Assembly (NCBI GenBank): GCA_034766995.1
Contig: CM068322.1
Location: 2,176,589 to 2,240,588, forward strand
Direction: 5' to 3'
DNA from: Acanthacorydalis orientalis
Lineage: Eukaryota > Arthropoda > Insecta > Megaloptera > Corydalidae
DNA: 64,000 nt
In this document: piece after piece, positions 38,034 through 50,872 of the stretch
Numbering within the stretch: position 1 is the first letter of the stretch
How the letters are laid out: each line of letters begins with the position of its first letter
Translations under genes and position numbers: made by a program
Notes under the pieces: generated by a model
Told to the model about the DNA's origin: nothing
The model's database searches: none
Seen by the model: only the letters and a program-made list of their open reading frames with translations

Positions 38034-38414
38034 GAAGATAGAAAACATATACCCAAATGTTTACTAAACTTTATTTTTTGATTGAAACTTTACAAATTAT
38101 AAATAATTCTTTATAACTATTTACTATATTATTTATGATTGTTATTCATAATTATTTCAGAATCTCTTATCATTTGCTATTCTTTTACGACTCACTACAT
38201 GTCATCCATTCCAACTCGATCCACTATTTTCGCACAATTCGTGATACTTTTATTATTCTTAATCCTGTGATTACATACAATTTTCTTCCAACTGATGATT
38301 TTTCAGACTTCGCGATTTTTTGACAATTAACAATTCTTTAGCAACTTACTGTACTTTTACAAGTCCCAATTATTTTGCAACATTCAATTTTATTATCAGC
38401 GTATATATATATAT

Positions 38415-38449
<35 letters not shown>

Positions 38450-39226
38450 TATTTATACATATATATATATATATACATATACATAATACTGATGATTAAA
38501 TCATAAATATTACATGACGATTTTTATTATATTTTTCTATTATATTTTTCGATTTTTATTTTATTTTTTTTCTTTATATTTTTCTATTACTACAGAAATG
38601 ATGTTTAAATGTATTGTTCACAATATAATGTCGATAGCTTTTAAAGCAATACCGTTTGGAATGAAATATTGCTAAATTTTTATAACTTGTCATTCTTTAA
38701 CAAATTGATCCTACAAAGAAATCTCATTACTAGATGTCACGTATTTATTTTTAATTATAATTGTCATCGATATTTGTACACAATCGTATATTCCATTATA
38801 AAATTACTAGCTAAAATTTTCAAAATTAAAAAAATATATGTGTATTTTTTGAAATGTAAATTTAAAATAAAAACAGTAATATTACTTAAATATTTTGTAA
38901 AATAAAAAAAAAGATGAGATAAAAAAATTAATAATATATACATATATGTACATAGATACACAAACGTATATACAAATTAACAAAAATAACTGATACACGG
39001 GTATCAGATATGTATCTCTAATGTTCATGGTTACCAGTGTTATTGAACCGTTATTAAATTTGAATACGATAATCTAATTATTGTTTGTAGCAAGTCATAA
39101 CAGTTCAGCGACATCAATAAACACGTACCTTATAAATACATGCTCGATATCAATATGTTTATATAATTATTCTCTATTGTTTTCATTTTTAATATATACT
39201 AATTCGAATAATAAAGGAATTCCTTA

Positions 39227-39229
<3 letters not shown>
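38034..39229. other. AT-rich DNA with an interrupted TA tract
   Basis: TA/ATAC runs at 38401-38480. A pyrimidine-rich block lies at about 38150-38390. Short ORFs (38135-38323, 38669-38905) show no known family. Confidence 0.55.

Positions 39230-39279
<50 letters not shown>
39230..39279. repeat. (TA)n microsatellite
   Basis: Pure TA run. Confidence 0.95.
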
Positions 39280-39281
<2 letters not shown>

Positions 39282-41409
39282 TATTTTATTAAATTTTAAC
39301 TAATTATTTTTGCGTGTGAAATGTGAAAATAATATTTCAGTTTAAAATTTAGTATAATGCATTTTAATATGAGAGTTTTATAGTACAGATGAAAACAAAA
39401 TTAAATAGTTATATTTAATTCAATAAACATCCATTTTGAATATAATTTCCTCTTGGATTTTGCATAAACAGTTATAACATAAGTTTTATAACTAATAATT
39501 ATTTCAATATGTATATATATATATATAGAAAGTTAATTCAAATGAAAAGAGTAAATATAATTTTTATAAAATATTACATTGTCATGCATGACATGCTCGA
39601 GTTTTTAATATCGTTGAGTGCTTGTCAGTCATTGATAAACTTAATTACAAATGTCACTTTTATATAAAGAACGAAGAGTATGAATGTTTCCTTTCGAATA
39701 TATTTTTCTTAAAGTTTAAATTTTGTGCGTTGCACGGAAATTAATTAAAATACAAAAAAAATTAAGTACAGTTTTTCTTCTATAAGTATATAGTACAAAA
39801 TTACAAAGTAAGTTAAATTAATGTATTATTTTTACATTAAATTATTTTATTTTCTATAAAGTTCTGTACACTTCAACCTTGAGAATATTAGTGAAGCAGT
39901 TGAAGTAGATTTGAAACTTATATCTTAAGAAATATTTTTTATACTATCTGTTGTACTGGTCGTTGTTCAGATATAGAATTATACGGATGGATTTATTGTA
40001 CGTTTTGAAGAAAAAATAGTAAAATTGTGTGATTAAAATTAAGAACAGTGCATAAAAATCATACAATTATTCTTCCTAAATAATATTATTATAGACAGTG
40101 AGTCATAAGTAATTCTATATAAATCTGAAACTAAAGTGCAAGGCCTTCACTGAGAAATAATCTCCTCTCACCAACAAAAGACAAGAATTCGGCACTAAGG
40201 ACATCATACTTTATGAATATTTCTCAGCTATGCAAAATTTATATTTTTAATTGATCAAGATTGTTCTAGAAAGCTTAAAATAAAAATAGATCTTCTAAGA
40301 CCAGAGCTGTGATCCCGCAAATAAATCTTTATTTTTCATTTAGTATAATTAGATATGCAATGTTTGTTCAAAAACTATATGACAACGATGACACACCTAT
40401 TCTATTTATTAGATAACGTCGTTTGTAATCTTTCTTTATTCATACAAAAAATTGTTTTGATAAGCACACATTTTGTCAATTTGTAACTGATTGAGACAAA
40501 TGACAAAGTATTTACAAAGGATTCCTATCATTTTTTTCGATGAATAAAATAAAAGAGTTTAAGTGTATTAGAATCAAATGGAAATACTTCAAAATAGTCA
40601 ATATTTAAGTTCTATAAGTTTTTAATAATGGCTTTTTCATTTATTTAGTTTATTTTAATTGTCAAATCCCTAATACTGGTAAAAATTCAGAATAATGTTA
40701 GCTATATCAAAAAAATTACATGCTTTTGCTTCAAAAGTGATGTTAATTCAAAAAATAACAATTTGTCTACAGTGGTGTATAAGAGGTTTCTTATTTTTTA
40801 TTACATAATGAATGTTGTTGTAGTAGTATTTGTTTATAATTAACATTATATACAGTTGTTTATTTTATTTAACTTTATGATTAGATCTAGTTAATCTTGT
40901 ATATATTTATAAAATTAAATTTCTAAAAGTACACTTTATTAATTTTTATCTACTTGTTTCAAAAACATTATAGAAAATAACAATTATGACTAGAAAGAAA
41001 TATCCTCCTCTGTATTTATAAAACATATCTTCATCTGATTTAAAATAATTTAAAAATTTTTACATTATATTTTCTTTATAAATATAAAAAATACGATTTT
41101 TCCTAAGAATTAATTTATTTGAAAATTAATTAATTTAATAAGAATATGTATATCTATTTTATTAGTAGCAGAAATGTGACTTTTTGTACAAAAAATACTT
41201 TATGTAGAGATAAAAAGTAATAAATATTAATTATCATAATTAACCGCAAAAAATAAAAAGTGTGGAAATATTTACACATTAATTGTCTACTAAAATAATT
41301 AGGAAATAAAAATTAGAGCATTTATAATGTAATTTCTACTAAGTTTAATTGTGTAACGAAGTTTTATTGCAAACGTTCTACTTAAAATCTGCTCGCCTTT
41401 CTACGGTCT
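39280..41409. other. 2.1 kb of AT-rich DNA with no recognised gene
   Basis: A slightly GC-richer patch at about 40130-40320 (AAGGCCTTCACTGAG, ATTCGGCACTAAGG) shows no coding frame or element ends. A short TA run is at 39511-39527. Confidence 0.5.
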
Positions 41410-41530
41410 TGTACGTATGTCGAACCATTAAAAATAATGCATTTTAAATGGAACCATTTAAGGTAGTCATCGCGGCCAATATTCCTTAAATTGTCGTTTT
41501 AGATGTCATTTTATGATTTCCTTTTTATAT
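41410..41530 (+). other. Conserved-looking non-coding segment N1 (paired with 62540-62660)
   Basis: This 121-bp segment aligns without any gap to the reverse complement of 62540-62660. I count about 84 of 106 matches over 41425-41530 and weaker similarity in the first 15 bases. Blocks of full or near identity are AAAATAATGC/AC-ATTTTAAATG, CGCGGCCAATATTC and TAAAT(T/C)GTCGTTTTA. The core CGCGGCCAAT is GC-rich in a very AT-rich setting. There is no open frame, no terminal inverted repeat and no TA duplication. It could be a duplicated regulatory element or RNA, or the core of an unknown repeat. Confidence 0.6.
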
Positions 41531-42062
41531 GTTGGTGTCTCCATTTATTTTGTATTATTATTTAATAAAGCGTATGTTTCATCATATGGTCATTTTTACA
41601 ATTAGTCAAAAGATACAATGAACATAAAATTGTGCATTCACTAATTTGATCTTAAAAGGGATTCCATAATAATTTTTTAATTTAATTGTTATTAGAATAG
41701 ATAGACAATTATTAATTAATGATTTAATTGACTTATTTTAAACAAAATAATCGATAGGTAATGAGGGACCTACCTAAAAATACATATGAATAACTTTTCT
41801 GTCCTGATAAAAACAGATATCCATAAAATTGATTGGACGAAATAACCTTAGCAGTCGAAGCTCCCTAAAATCCCAAATAACTAACCAATATAAAATTGAA
41901 TATTCTGTATGTTTTATATGAAGTGTAAATACAAATTATTGGTTTTTAGAATGGACGAGACTCATTTTCTATAATTTATATGATATAATAAATTTCATAT
42001 ATATGTCCTGGGAATTTGTCATTAAAATAATATTATTTCGTAGAATAATTATCTATTAAAAA
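41531..42062. other. AT-rich spacer
   Basis: An AGGTA...TACCT short inverted repeat near 41756-41775. Nothing else recognised. Confidence 0.5.
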
Positions 42063-42063
42063 C

Positions 42064-42144
<81 letters not shown>
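42063..42144. repeat. (TA)n microsatellite with TATTATA breaks
   Basis: Three TA runs joined by TATTATAT. Confidence 0.95.
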
Positions 42145-42146
<2 letters not shown>

Positions 42147-42510
42147 TTTTACAAAGAAACACCTTTGAAGAAGCAGTTTCAATTATCTTAGAACGCACAG
42201 AATTTTAATTTGAAGAAGGTTATTAATTTTACTCTGAGAGTAAGAGGGAAATGAGAGGAACTTTTTCTGCCAATTAAACTTCATCTACTTTTCAATCGAT
42301 TTTTTGATAAGATCTTCAATAGCCAAATTATGTAAAATAACCAATCGACATAATTGTTTTCTATAAATTTCAGTTATAGGCCATAACGATAGATGTTTTT
42401 GATTTTAAATGCCAATATTTTTAAAGTCAAAGTCAAAGATGATCAAAGTTAAATATGACAAAAATTGAAACCAGTCGGAGTAAGTAAGAACTCGAACGTA
42501 ACTTCAAATA

Positions 42511-43390
42511 CAGTAGAGTCTGTTTTATGCATATCTTTTTAATGGTGTTTTGAAGTTATGCGGTGCATATGTCATGCAAATTCGGGGTTTTCCTGTTGTA
42601 TATACATATATGAGCTGCACGTTGTTTAAAAAAATTTAAATTTAAATTATTATATTTTTTTAAATTTATATTTTTAATTTAAAATTTTCTATTTTGTACT
42701 GTTTAAATTATGTTGTATCTACTATCGCTAAAATAAGATCACAAACCTTAAATGCCTGCTGGAAAGCACTTGGTCTGAATGTATTGCAAACATTGCAACC
42801 ATTAAAACATCGACACTATCATCTGAAATCATTACTATGACACATGACATTGGTGGAGAAGATCTTAATACTTTTAGCCAGAATGATGTCGATGAATTGG
42901 TTGTGGACAATGCTTTAAGTGAAGATGATATTACTGGTATAACTTTAGACATCATCGAAGATCCAGGAAACGATAGTAAGGCTGAAGAAAAACCTTCCCC
43001 CTCACTGCAAATATAATTCGAGTAGGTCTTCAATTTTGAAATAAATTGGAAAATTATTTTTTTGTTAATGACAAATTCTGAACGGGCTTTCAAACGTGAG
43101 CTGAAAAATTGTATGTCTGAATATCGTGAACTGCATAAATAATTAGTAAAATCTTCAAGGTAAAAATTAATCACTGATTACATTATCAGAAAAAAAAATC
43201 AGCACAGAATGAGGGTGAAGTTGACGCTAATTCTATTTGTGAAGAACCATTATTTGGACCACGTAGATCTAATGCGCTGGTTATTTCTTCAGTGATGAAA
43301 GTGATTTTGATTCAGTCCGCAAATGATGACGAAAATTGTCAGATAGTGACAATAATTCTGATCAAAAAATTGTAAAAAGAATAATCACTT
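42511..43390 (+). mobile_element. Tigger/pogo-like element, 3' remnant
   Basis: A likely 5' end at 42511 reads CAGTAGAGTCTGTTTTATGC after TA, much like the CAGTA-type terminal repeats of Tigger/pogo elements, and TATGCGGTGCATATG follows. Coding for the C-terminal part of the transposase begins at about 42735, so the DNA-binding and catalytic regions have been deleted. The 3' end was not found with confidence; a CAGTA-type end may lie near 43625 on the opposite strand. Confidence 0.6.
42735..43385 (+). pseudogene. Tigger-like transposase C-terminal remnant
   Basis: Reading plus-strand frames: TLNACWKA, a one-base shift, WSECIANIATIKTSTLSSEI, then DIGGEDLNTFSQNDVDELVV and DNALSEDDITGI. In Tigger/jerky-type proteins the tail commonly has '-LN-CW-KLWPEC', then an acidic 'DVEEL---H-EELT-EEL' motif. 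Farther on, NSERAFKRELKNCMSEYREL and EGEVDANSICEEPLFGPRRS followed by SDESDFDSVRK look like the end of the same protein. Several stops and shifts are present. The longer ORF on the opposite strand (42728-43174) is the antisense shadow of this block. Confidence 0.6.
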
Positions 43391-44393
43391 TTCAATAAAA
43401 TTAAATGAATAAAATTTTAAAACAAACTTATTTTATATTAATTTCTTTCAGATTTTTGAATGAATTTTATAGATATCTTATTTTTTTGAATTTTTATAAA
43501 ATTTTTTTATGCGATTTTGTGTGTATTTTAAAGCATTGCTTTGGTTTTATTCGGTTTTACAAAATTATGGAACATATCTCTAATTGTACAACATACAACA
43601 ACATGAATGGTGAATAAGTTACTGATTATAGTATTGAATTTTGATCACAGGGGTTTTATGACATGTTTTTATGACGTCAAACTACGTTTAGTTTCACAAA
43701 TTTCTTATAAGTTTATGAAATTATGATCGCAGATAAAAATTGTATATGGCTACTAAACTGAAGAGTTATAGGCTCGAAAATGTGTCAATCCAGTTGGTTC
43801 TATTTATCAAAGATAGCCATTCTTGGAATCATAAATATATAATTTTGGATGCTTGAACCAGCAACTGGCTGCTGAGGTTATTGTTTCTAACATACGTAAC
43901 AGCACGTTCGAATTACTGTTCATACGTCTGTACAGAATGAAATGCCTTTCCATTGATAAACTTCTTAAATGTAGACATACAAAGATCAGAATAGTGTTTC
44001 GAATAAAGTAGTGCTTAACAGTAATGAAACATAATGATATGTTCTGAAATAGTATCTGTTCCAATGGATTGATGAGCTGAATTATATGATCTTCTAAGCA
44101 AATATGAACACCGTAATATAATCGACAATTTAAAAGATACCCATTTAAAATTCAATTTCATATTTCTTTAAATAGCAAAGTTTGGAAATAAATGTTTCGA
44201 AAAATAGATTCAACTACCGTATTATTAACATTTTTTCGATTTATAAAAAACATAAATTTAATTTTCAAAGTATGGAAAGGCAAAACATTTAAAACCTAGA
44301 AAAACTGGCTTCAGTTTCAAAAAATGATTTTTTTTCTATTAAAATTAAAACACTACTGAAAATCTAGAGAAAATAATTTAAAAATGTAGTACA

Positions 44394-44394
<1 letters not shown>
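43391..44394. other. AT-rich DNA, small unclassified block
   Basis: The block 43740-44090 is a little less AT-rich (GCACGTTCGAATTACTG), with an 85-codon minus ORF at 43807-44064. I do not recognise a family and cannot call it a gene. Confidence 0.45.

Positions 44395-44471
<77 letters not shown>
44395..44471. repeat. (TA)n microsatellite
   Basis: TA run with a single TATGTATA break. Confidence 0.95.
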
Positions 44472-45328
44472 AAATCTAATAGAGTGTTTATTTACTTTTA
44501 AAATAATCTCCTATAAAATATAAAAAAATCAGAATTCTTTTTGAATCAGTATATGTAATCTGTTTTAATATTATTTTTATTAAATAAATTAATGTACTGT
44601 ACATATCAAAATATGTATTTTAAATTATAATTTTGATATGGAATATTCATGTTTAGATTGCGATTTAATATAATCTAACACGGTTTAATTGATCTAAGCT
44701 TAAAACCTATACACATCGAGGTTAAGAAAGGATTTGTTGAAATAATCATCCGTAATTGATTTTCATCGGCTGATAAGAGCTTTCATGAATTTATCTCAAT
44801 ATTCATTCTCAAATGTTAGATTATTATTTTATAAAACATATTTCCTATAATATTTATGATAATACATAAGTAATAATTACAAATTAGTATGTCACATCAT
44901 TTATAAGTATAGTTCCTTTTTAAATAAAAGCATTGTTGGATTTGTAAAATTTAAGAGATTAAAATTTTTTTTTTATTAATTTTGATTCTATTAAACACAG
45001 TTTCATTATTGATTTAAAAAATATTGAAATTGAGGATATTACTAAAACTTAGTCAATTCTTATGGATTTTCTTTCGATTATTTTTATATGCTATTTATCT
45101 TTTTTAATATTGATATCTTAAATATGGAGATATTTGTATTCTTTTTTAAATTTATTTATGCCATTAATTCAACCTAATAGATTAGTTTTACAATTATGAT
45201 GACATTCTCTATACGCCACAAAGCTTTTTCTATTCAAAATATCATAAAATTACTAATAATTCTTTTGATAAAAGTTTATGCAAATTTTGATCAAAATCCC
45301 ATAATCTATAATACCATAAAATCCAAGA

Positions 45329-45333
<5 letters not shown>
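44472..45333. other. AT-rich spacer
   Basis: Nothing recognised. Confidence 0.6.

Positions 45334-45381
<48 letters not shown>
45334..45381. repeat. (TA)n microsatellite flanking a mariner end
   Basis: TA run ending exactly at the terminal repeat that begins CGTGGTTTGATTGATAAG. Confidence 0.95.
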
Positions 45382-45382
<1 letters not shown>

Positions 45383-45881
45383 GTGGTTTGATTGATAAGT
45401 ATGGTAAAAATCAAGTTAAACACCGTTTTTTTTGGAAGAATTAGATTTGATTTCTATGCATAGTTTCCATTGAGGGATATAAAATTGGTCCACCAAGTCT
45501 GCAAAATATGCATTGATACAGGCGAAGACATGAGACAGTTGAAAAGAATTTCTTCTCACCGAGCCAAATTTTCAAGTTTGGGAAAAGGAAGAAATCTCAT
45601 GGGGCTAAGTCCAGAGAATAGGGTGGATGAGGAATCAATTCGAAGCTTTATTCCTACAATATGGCCATTGCAACGGTCGATTTGTGCGACGGCGCGTTAT
45701 CCTAGTGAAAAAACACTTTTTTGTACGCCAAACTTGGCCTTTTTTGTTTTAAATCTTTTTTCAAACAGTTGAATAATGTTGCATAATGGGTTCTTGTTAT
45801 AGTTTTTCTCTTCGTTAAGTTTATAATCAGGATAATTCTTTTGGAAACTGAAAAACAGTGTCCCAACACTATTACCTTCTT

Positions 45882-45886
<5 letters not shown>
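45382..45886 (-). mobile_element. Mariner 3' fragment (mellifera-like)
   Basis: The left end is a mariner-type terminal repeat CGTGGTTTGATTGATAAGTA next to a TA tract. The minus strand carries the C-terminal half of a transposase in shifted frames: KKVIVLGHCFSVSK, KRKTITRTHYATLFNCLKKD, QKRPSLAYKKVFFH, a stop, DNAPSHKSTVAMA, HPPYSLDLAP, stop, DFFLFPNLKIWLGEKK. Second and third catalytic Asp are both still present, the latter behind a stop codon. The 5' half is missing; the fragment ends abruptly at the TA tract at 45887. Confidence 0.85.

Positions 45887-45920
<34 letters not shown>
45887..45920. repeat. (TA)n microsatellite truncating the mariner fragment
   Basis: TA run replacing the 5' half of the mariner at 45382-45886. 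Confidence 0.9.
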
Positions 45921-45923
<3 letters not shown>

Positions 45924-47869
45924 GTGTGAAAAATGTCATCATTTTGACTATAAATACATTATATTTACTCTCAAAAAGAAACAAACTTAGAGCATTTAAC
46001 TGTAAATTAATACATTTGTCCCCTTGAAATTACGTGCATTTATTGTAGTTTTCAAATGTATCAGTTGTGGTGAAAGATTTGATATTTATATGTATTATAT
46101 AATAACATCTTTCTAGAGGGAAAATTACTAATTTTCATTAAAAATTGTGTGTACAGAATAATATAATATAAAAGTATTTACGCTGTTATTTTAGATTTCC
46201 TGTAGACATGGAAGTGTGTATTTCACAATGTTGAAGCTATTTGGCTTGATAATTGGACACCAAATGAGTTTTATAAGAAAAAATAAAAATTCTCAAATGA
46301 TGAATTTATAGTTGTCTTAATGTATAAATGATTATTGAATTAATTATTCATGTGACATGTATATTAATTTTATGTAATAAAAATATTTCTGCTGGAATTC
46401 TTGTGAAAATTTAGACAAAAACATCTATAATATTAAATTGTTTAGAGAATAGCATATAGAGCGCATTATCAAGCACTATACAATTTAAAGCTATATATAA
46501 GAAATTGTCTGTCTGAATATAAGAAATTGTGGTAATAAAAATTATCTGTCGTTGGATGAAATAAAAATTCTGACTAATTTGTATCTAATAATCAAATCTA
46601 ATCAAATCTATAATCAATTTATTCAGAAATTATATTATTGACATATATTTTTATTTTACCCAATTATGCATTACTGCAGATTTTTGAAAATCTGTGACTG
46701 ATAATCTTAATTTTTCCTTCAGAAAGATAAACACCAATACGGCCGCATTTACGGCTGCGATTAATGATTAGATGAGTCCAAAGATATATTCACACCAGGC
46801 AATCTTCCGACACAGTAGCGGTCAGTATAGCGATTTAACCAGCGACTACATTCTGATGGAGCATGTTAAATTTGGCTCAAAACAACATACGTTTTTGTTA
46901 ACTAAAACATTATGCCGTAGTGCTCTTTTCTGAAATATTTGCGTTAGCTTAGTATGATTGTTATAGATTATAAATTTTGTGTAAACTTCAGAAAAGTGTA
47001 GTACTTTAGACAAGGATTAGTTAATAAAAAAGATTATGGAACAACTGATAGACCTACAGTTAATCATTTAGAGTAAAAACCTTACACAAAAAGCTAATTA
47101 AGATTAATAGATTTAACAGAAAAAACGAATGAACTTGTTGTTTTTCTATTTGGAAAGTAAAACGTTTACTTTTTTTTTGAAGGTAATAACAAGTTCACTT
47201 CGTTCACTTTCAGTCATGTCTGCCCCCTCTCATCATATTTTGAGTCAAATTTCTAGTATGCTCGTTGAATGGAGATATCTACACTGTCTTAATCAGTCAA
47301 ATTAAATGATAAATTTTATTGTTTTCTTTCTTCCAAGTTTTATCTTAATAAACGATTTTACACGTCATTGTTATATCAATTTACTGATTTGTAATACATT
47401 TTCAGCTCTAAATCTACTATAGAGGTTGTTTGATGTTTTGTATCGTTAACCACAAATAAGATCCAATTTCAGTTTTGGATTTCAAAATACTTATATGTGG
47501 ACATCACCTATTATAAGAATACAAACACATCATTATATCTGCATTCAGATTTACTGTAAAATAAATTAAATGACCGAAAACCATTAGAAGTGGTTACAAC
47601 TTAAAAATGTTAAAATCATTTATGGAAATTTAAGAGTGAACTCTACAAATTATTCAAATTTTTTCTAATAATATGTTGAATATGATTGTTTTGACAAATA
47701 AAACTTAAAATATGTTTCATATCTTATTTAGTACTCTCCCTTTAAAAATTTGAATAAAGTTCGGTAAATATTATATATCAATACGTAGTGAAGAAGTCAT
47801 TCAAACGTACTGTACAGAACTGTAACTATCAACGTTTTTATTTTTACAGTATGCGTTTAATCTTGATAA
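45921..47869. other. AT-rich DNA with a GC-richer island at 46735-46875
   Basis: The island includes TACGGCCGCATTTACGGCTG, with ACGGC(C/T)GC repeated, and continues to about 46870 with balanced composition (CACAGTAGCGGTCAGTATAG). It follows a pyrimidine tract and CAG at about 46722, resembling a splice acceptor, but all three frames contain stops. No gene can be called. Confidence 0.5.
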
Positions 47870-48065
47870 CTTTCTTAAATGATTTTTTTTATTCTCTAAC
47901 AAGTATATTTAACTCTTCTTTAGCACTAGAGGACGATAGAGTTTTCATTGAAATGCACATAAACAACAGATTAAGGAAGATCCGTAACATCTTATTAAAT
48001 ATTTTTGATTAGAAAAAAAAATATTATAAGGGGGAGTAAAAAAATTATTTGTGAAATTGAATTAA
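47870..48065 (+). repeat. Unnamed interspersed repeat R1, copy 4
   Basis: Aligns best with copy 1: CATTGAAATG-ACATAA-CAACA, then TTATTAAATATTTTTGATTA and TTTGTGAAATTGAATTAAAC. Confidence 0.5.
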
Positions 48066-49047
48066 ACAGTAGTGTCAAAATCTATATGATCTAATATGAT
48101 TTTATTTCTTATTACACGGTATAATAATTAAAAATATGTATAAAGCACGCTTGTGGAAAAATAATTATTTAAATTACTTGTATCATGATTTGATTCTTTA
48201 TATAATATTTTGTCAGGATTATTTTAATATTACAATTCTACTAGACGTTTATATAATAACTGTTTTCAATAGAATTCGTTCTGAAGCAATCATCCTTGAT
48301 GAATGTATTGCTGAATAATTTCGAGGTTGAGTTTTCTTTCTTAGAGCCCTCCATTTTAATAGCCTCTCACAATTCGTGTTTACAATTATAGCTTCAAAAA
48401 TAGTAAACGATCGCAATAGCAAATTATGAATTGTAGGCTCTTCTGCTAGATACGCTATTATTACTTGTACTTAATATGCAAATTTACTACATTCCTTGTA
48501 AATAAGTGTAGTGATTCTAAGAAAATGTACATTTGTGATTTATTATTTAAAACAATATGTCACTACTAACAACGATTTTTTGCTCATTTTCACTAAAAGC
48601 AAAATATTTGTTTGTAGTTAACGTTAATAAATTAAGAAGAAAAGAATGAAGCTATTCTTAATTACTGTACTATAGAAGTTTAAGTTTTTAAATTTATATG
48701 AAAAATAACTATTCTCTTTAGTTATTTTATAAATATGATAATGGTATAAATTAGGTAGAAGAGTATATAAATAAATATAGACACATACTATAAAATAATG
48801 GAACAGATAAGAGTTACTATTGAACGAAAATGGTTTTAATTTTTTAAAAGGGTATTTTTGAATTAAATAACAACGATCGGTTGTCGAATGTGAATTTTCT
48901 CTACAACTAATTCTACTCTTCTGGTTTGATGTAGCCATAAAATTCCGTATGACGACGTGAATATAGCTGTGATAATGAATACAATTACACGAAATGGTTT
49001 TCTGTTAAGTATTTTTTTGAATGTATTAATATTAGAAACAAGTAATC

Positions 49048-49083
<36 letters not shown>

Positions 49084-49362
49084 TTTGTGTATGTACATAA
49101 ACGATTTTAGCTAATAAAATAATCGATATTGAATGCATGTAATAGGTTTCAAAGCTGCTTGAAGTTATTAATGTTGTTGGGAAATTGATATCGATTTCAC
49201 ATTCGCCATTGCATCAGTGTACCCTAATGAGTTTTTCTAGCCTATAAATGAATTTATGTATTAGATATTGATATATTATCATTAGAGTATAAATTTATAC
49301 TATTAAATTATGAATCATGTTCTGGAAATATTATAATTGATTGAGGTACCATTAACATTTTG

Positions 49363-49406
<44 letters not shown>

Positions 49407-50682
49407 GAATATATTAGGCGGTAAATTATCAGATTTTATTTATTAGTCTTCACACATGAAAATATAGATTTGTTAGGCAACTTTTTTTTCGTTAAATCCA
49501 ATGTATATTTTGATAATACATATTTATACTAACAAACTTTAACAAATTTAAGCAAATATGAAAAGTAATAAAATACATTCGATTTTCATGTGTAAGTATA
49601 AACTTAAACATGAAATAGGGGATGTGTTATGTAAATTTTGCCGCGAGTGAACAATTATGTATATAATATGGCATTGATTAATGAAATTTAGAACCAACAG
49701 TTTGTATCTGTATATAGAAACAACCATGATACTGGAACTAAAAATTAGTGACTAAAAATTGATTATTGTTATGGAAAATATAAAAGTACGTAAGAGCAGT
49801 TTATTTAAATTTATAACAATCAGTGTGGCTTATGGTCAAAATGTAAAATATTAATGTAAATTTTATATAGTAACTAAAGAAGTATAAAAATGTTAATTTG
49901 AAATTATTTTCCTTTTTTCAATCCAATGAAAACAAATAATTTTTGTAAAAAAACTTTTTGGTAATCATATAAAAGAGATTTTTTATGATTATTGATAGTG
50001 AAATACATGTTAAATCATAAATTTTATAGAGAATTATGAAATAGTTATAATATTTTCAATATGAATTTGAACACAGAGATTTTCGTCGATATGAAATAAT
50101 ATTTGGAAAAATATTATTCGATTTAATTATCGGAAATGTAATTTGTTTATTTATCATATTCAACAATGCTGGATCACAAGTTTAAAAGATTTAATTTTCG
50201 TATAAAAATAATGGATACACTCGGCTTTATATTTATTAGAAATTACGAGATTAGAAAAATATTAAACAAGAAACGAAAAACAAAAGGACGTAGAATCTCA
50301 CTAGGTATAAAAAATGGAAAGTGTTCGTTCTTCTATCATAAATTATATGTCCGCACGACATGAAGTTATTTTATTTAGTTATCATGTAACTCGTAAAATA
50401 ATGATAATATTACTGTCGAGAAATCAAATGGCTATACTGAAAAATTCTGTTAATATCGCAAGAAATTCATTAGTTTTATAAAATCAACCTAAAATGACTT
50501 TCTCATAGATTTTGGCACTATTGATAAATTCGTTTTCAGGCAGTAGCCTTCCAAAAATTAGTCTGATCCAAATATACATTTGATTGTTGATCATTTTAAT
50601 TATTAATTATGTACATTTTATTCATGATGTTTTAATTCTTAGAACGCTAGGTTACAGAAACCATGTACTGACCGTGTTTGTA
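48066..50682. other. AT-rich DNA with two TA runs
   Basis: TA runs at 49052-49079 and 49364-49400. ORFs at 48136-48318, 48624-48938 and 50166-50363 resemble no protein I know and have the composition of random AT-rich sequence. Confidence 0.6.
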
Positions 50683-50872
50683 TTAAGTACGCAGGAAAAT
50701 AATTGCGGTTTTGTTTTCTGAATTCTAACCTTATTTTTTTTCAATGAAAGTGTTATTTCATCATGCTCGTGTAAATATAATTTTAAAGTGCATTTTTCGG
50801 TCTGTATTTTGGTAACATTGTCTTTCGTTTTATTATTAATTTTGTTTCAAATTGGGCTATTGTATTAAAATG

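Noticed and set aside
42728..43174. 148-codon ORF on the minus strand
   Set aside because: It is antisense to the Tigger-like C-terminal block, which makes better protein sense on the plus strand.
43180..43390. SDESDFDS-type acidic stretch as a piggyBac N terminus
   Set aside because: It continues directly from the Tigger-like tail and fits its acidic end better; no other piggyBac feature is present.
47788..48012. 74-codon plus-strand ORF
   Set aside because: Overlaps repeat R1 and has no family resemblance; most likely chance.
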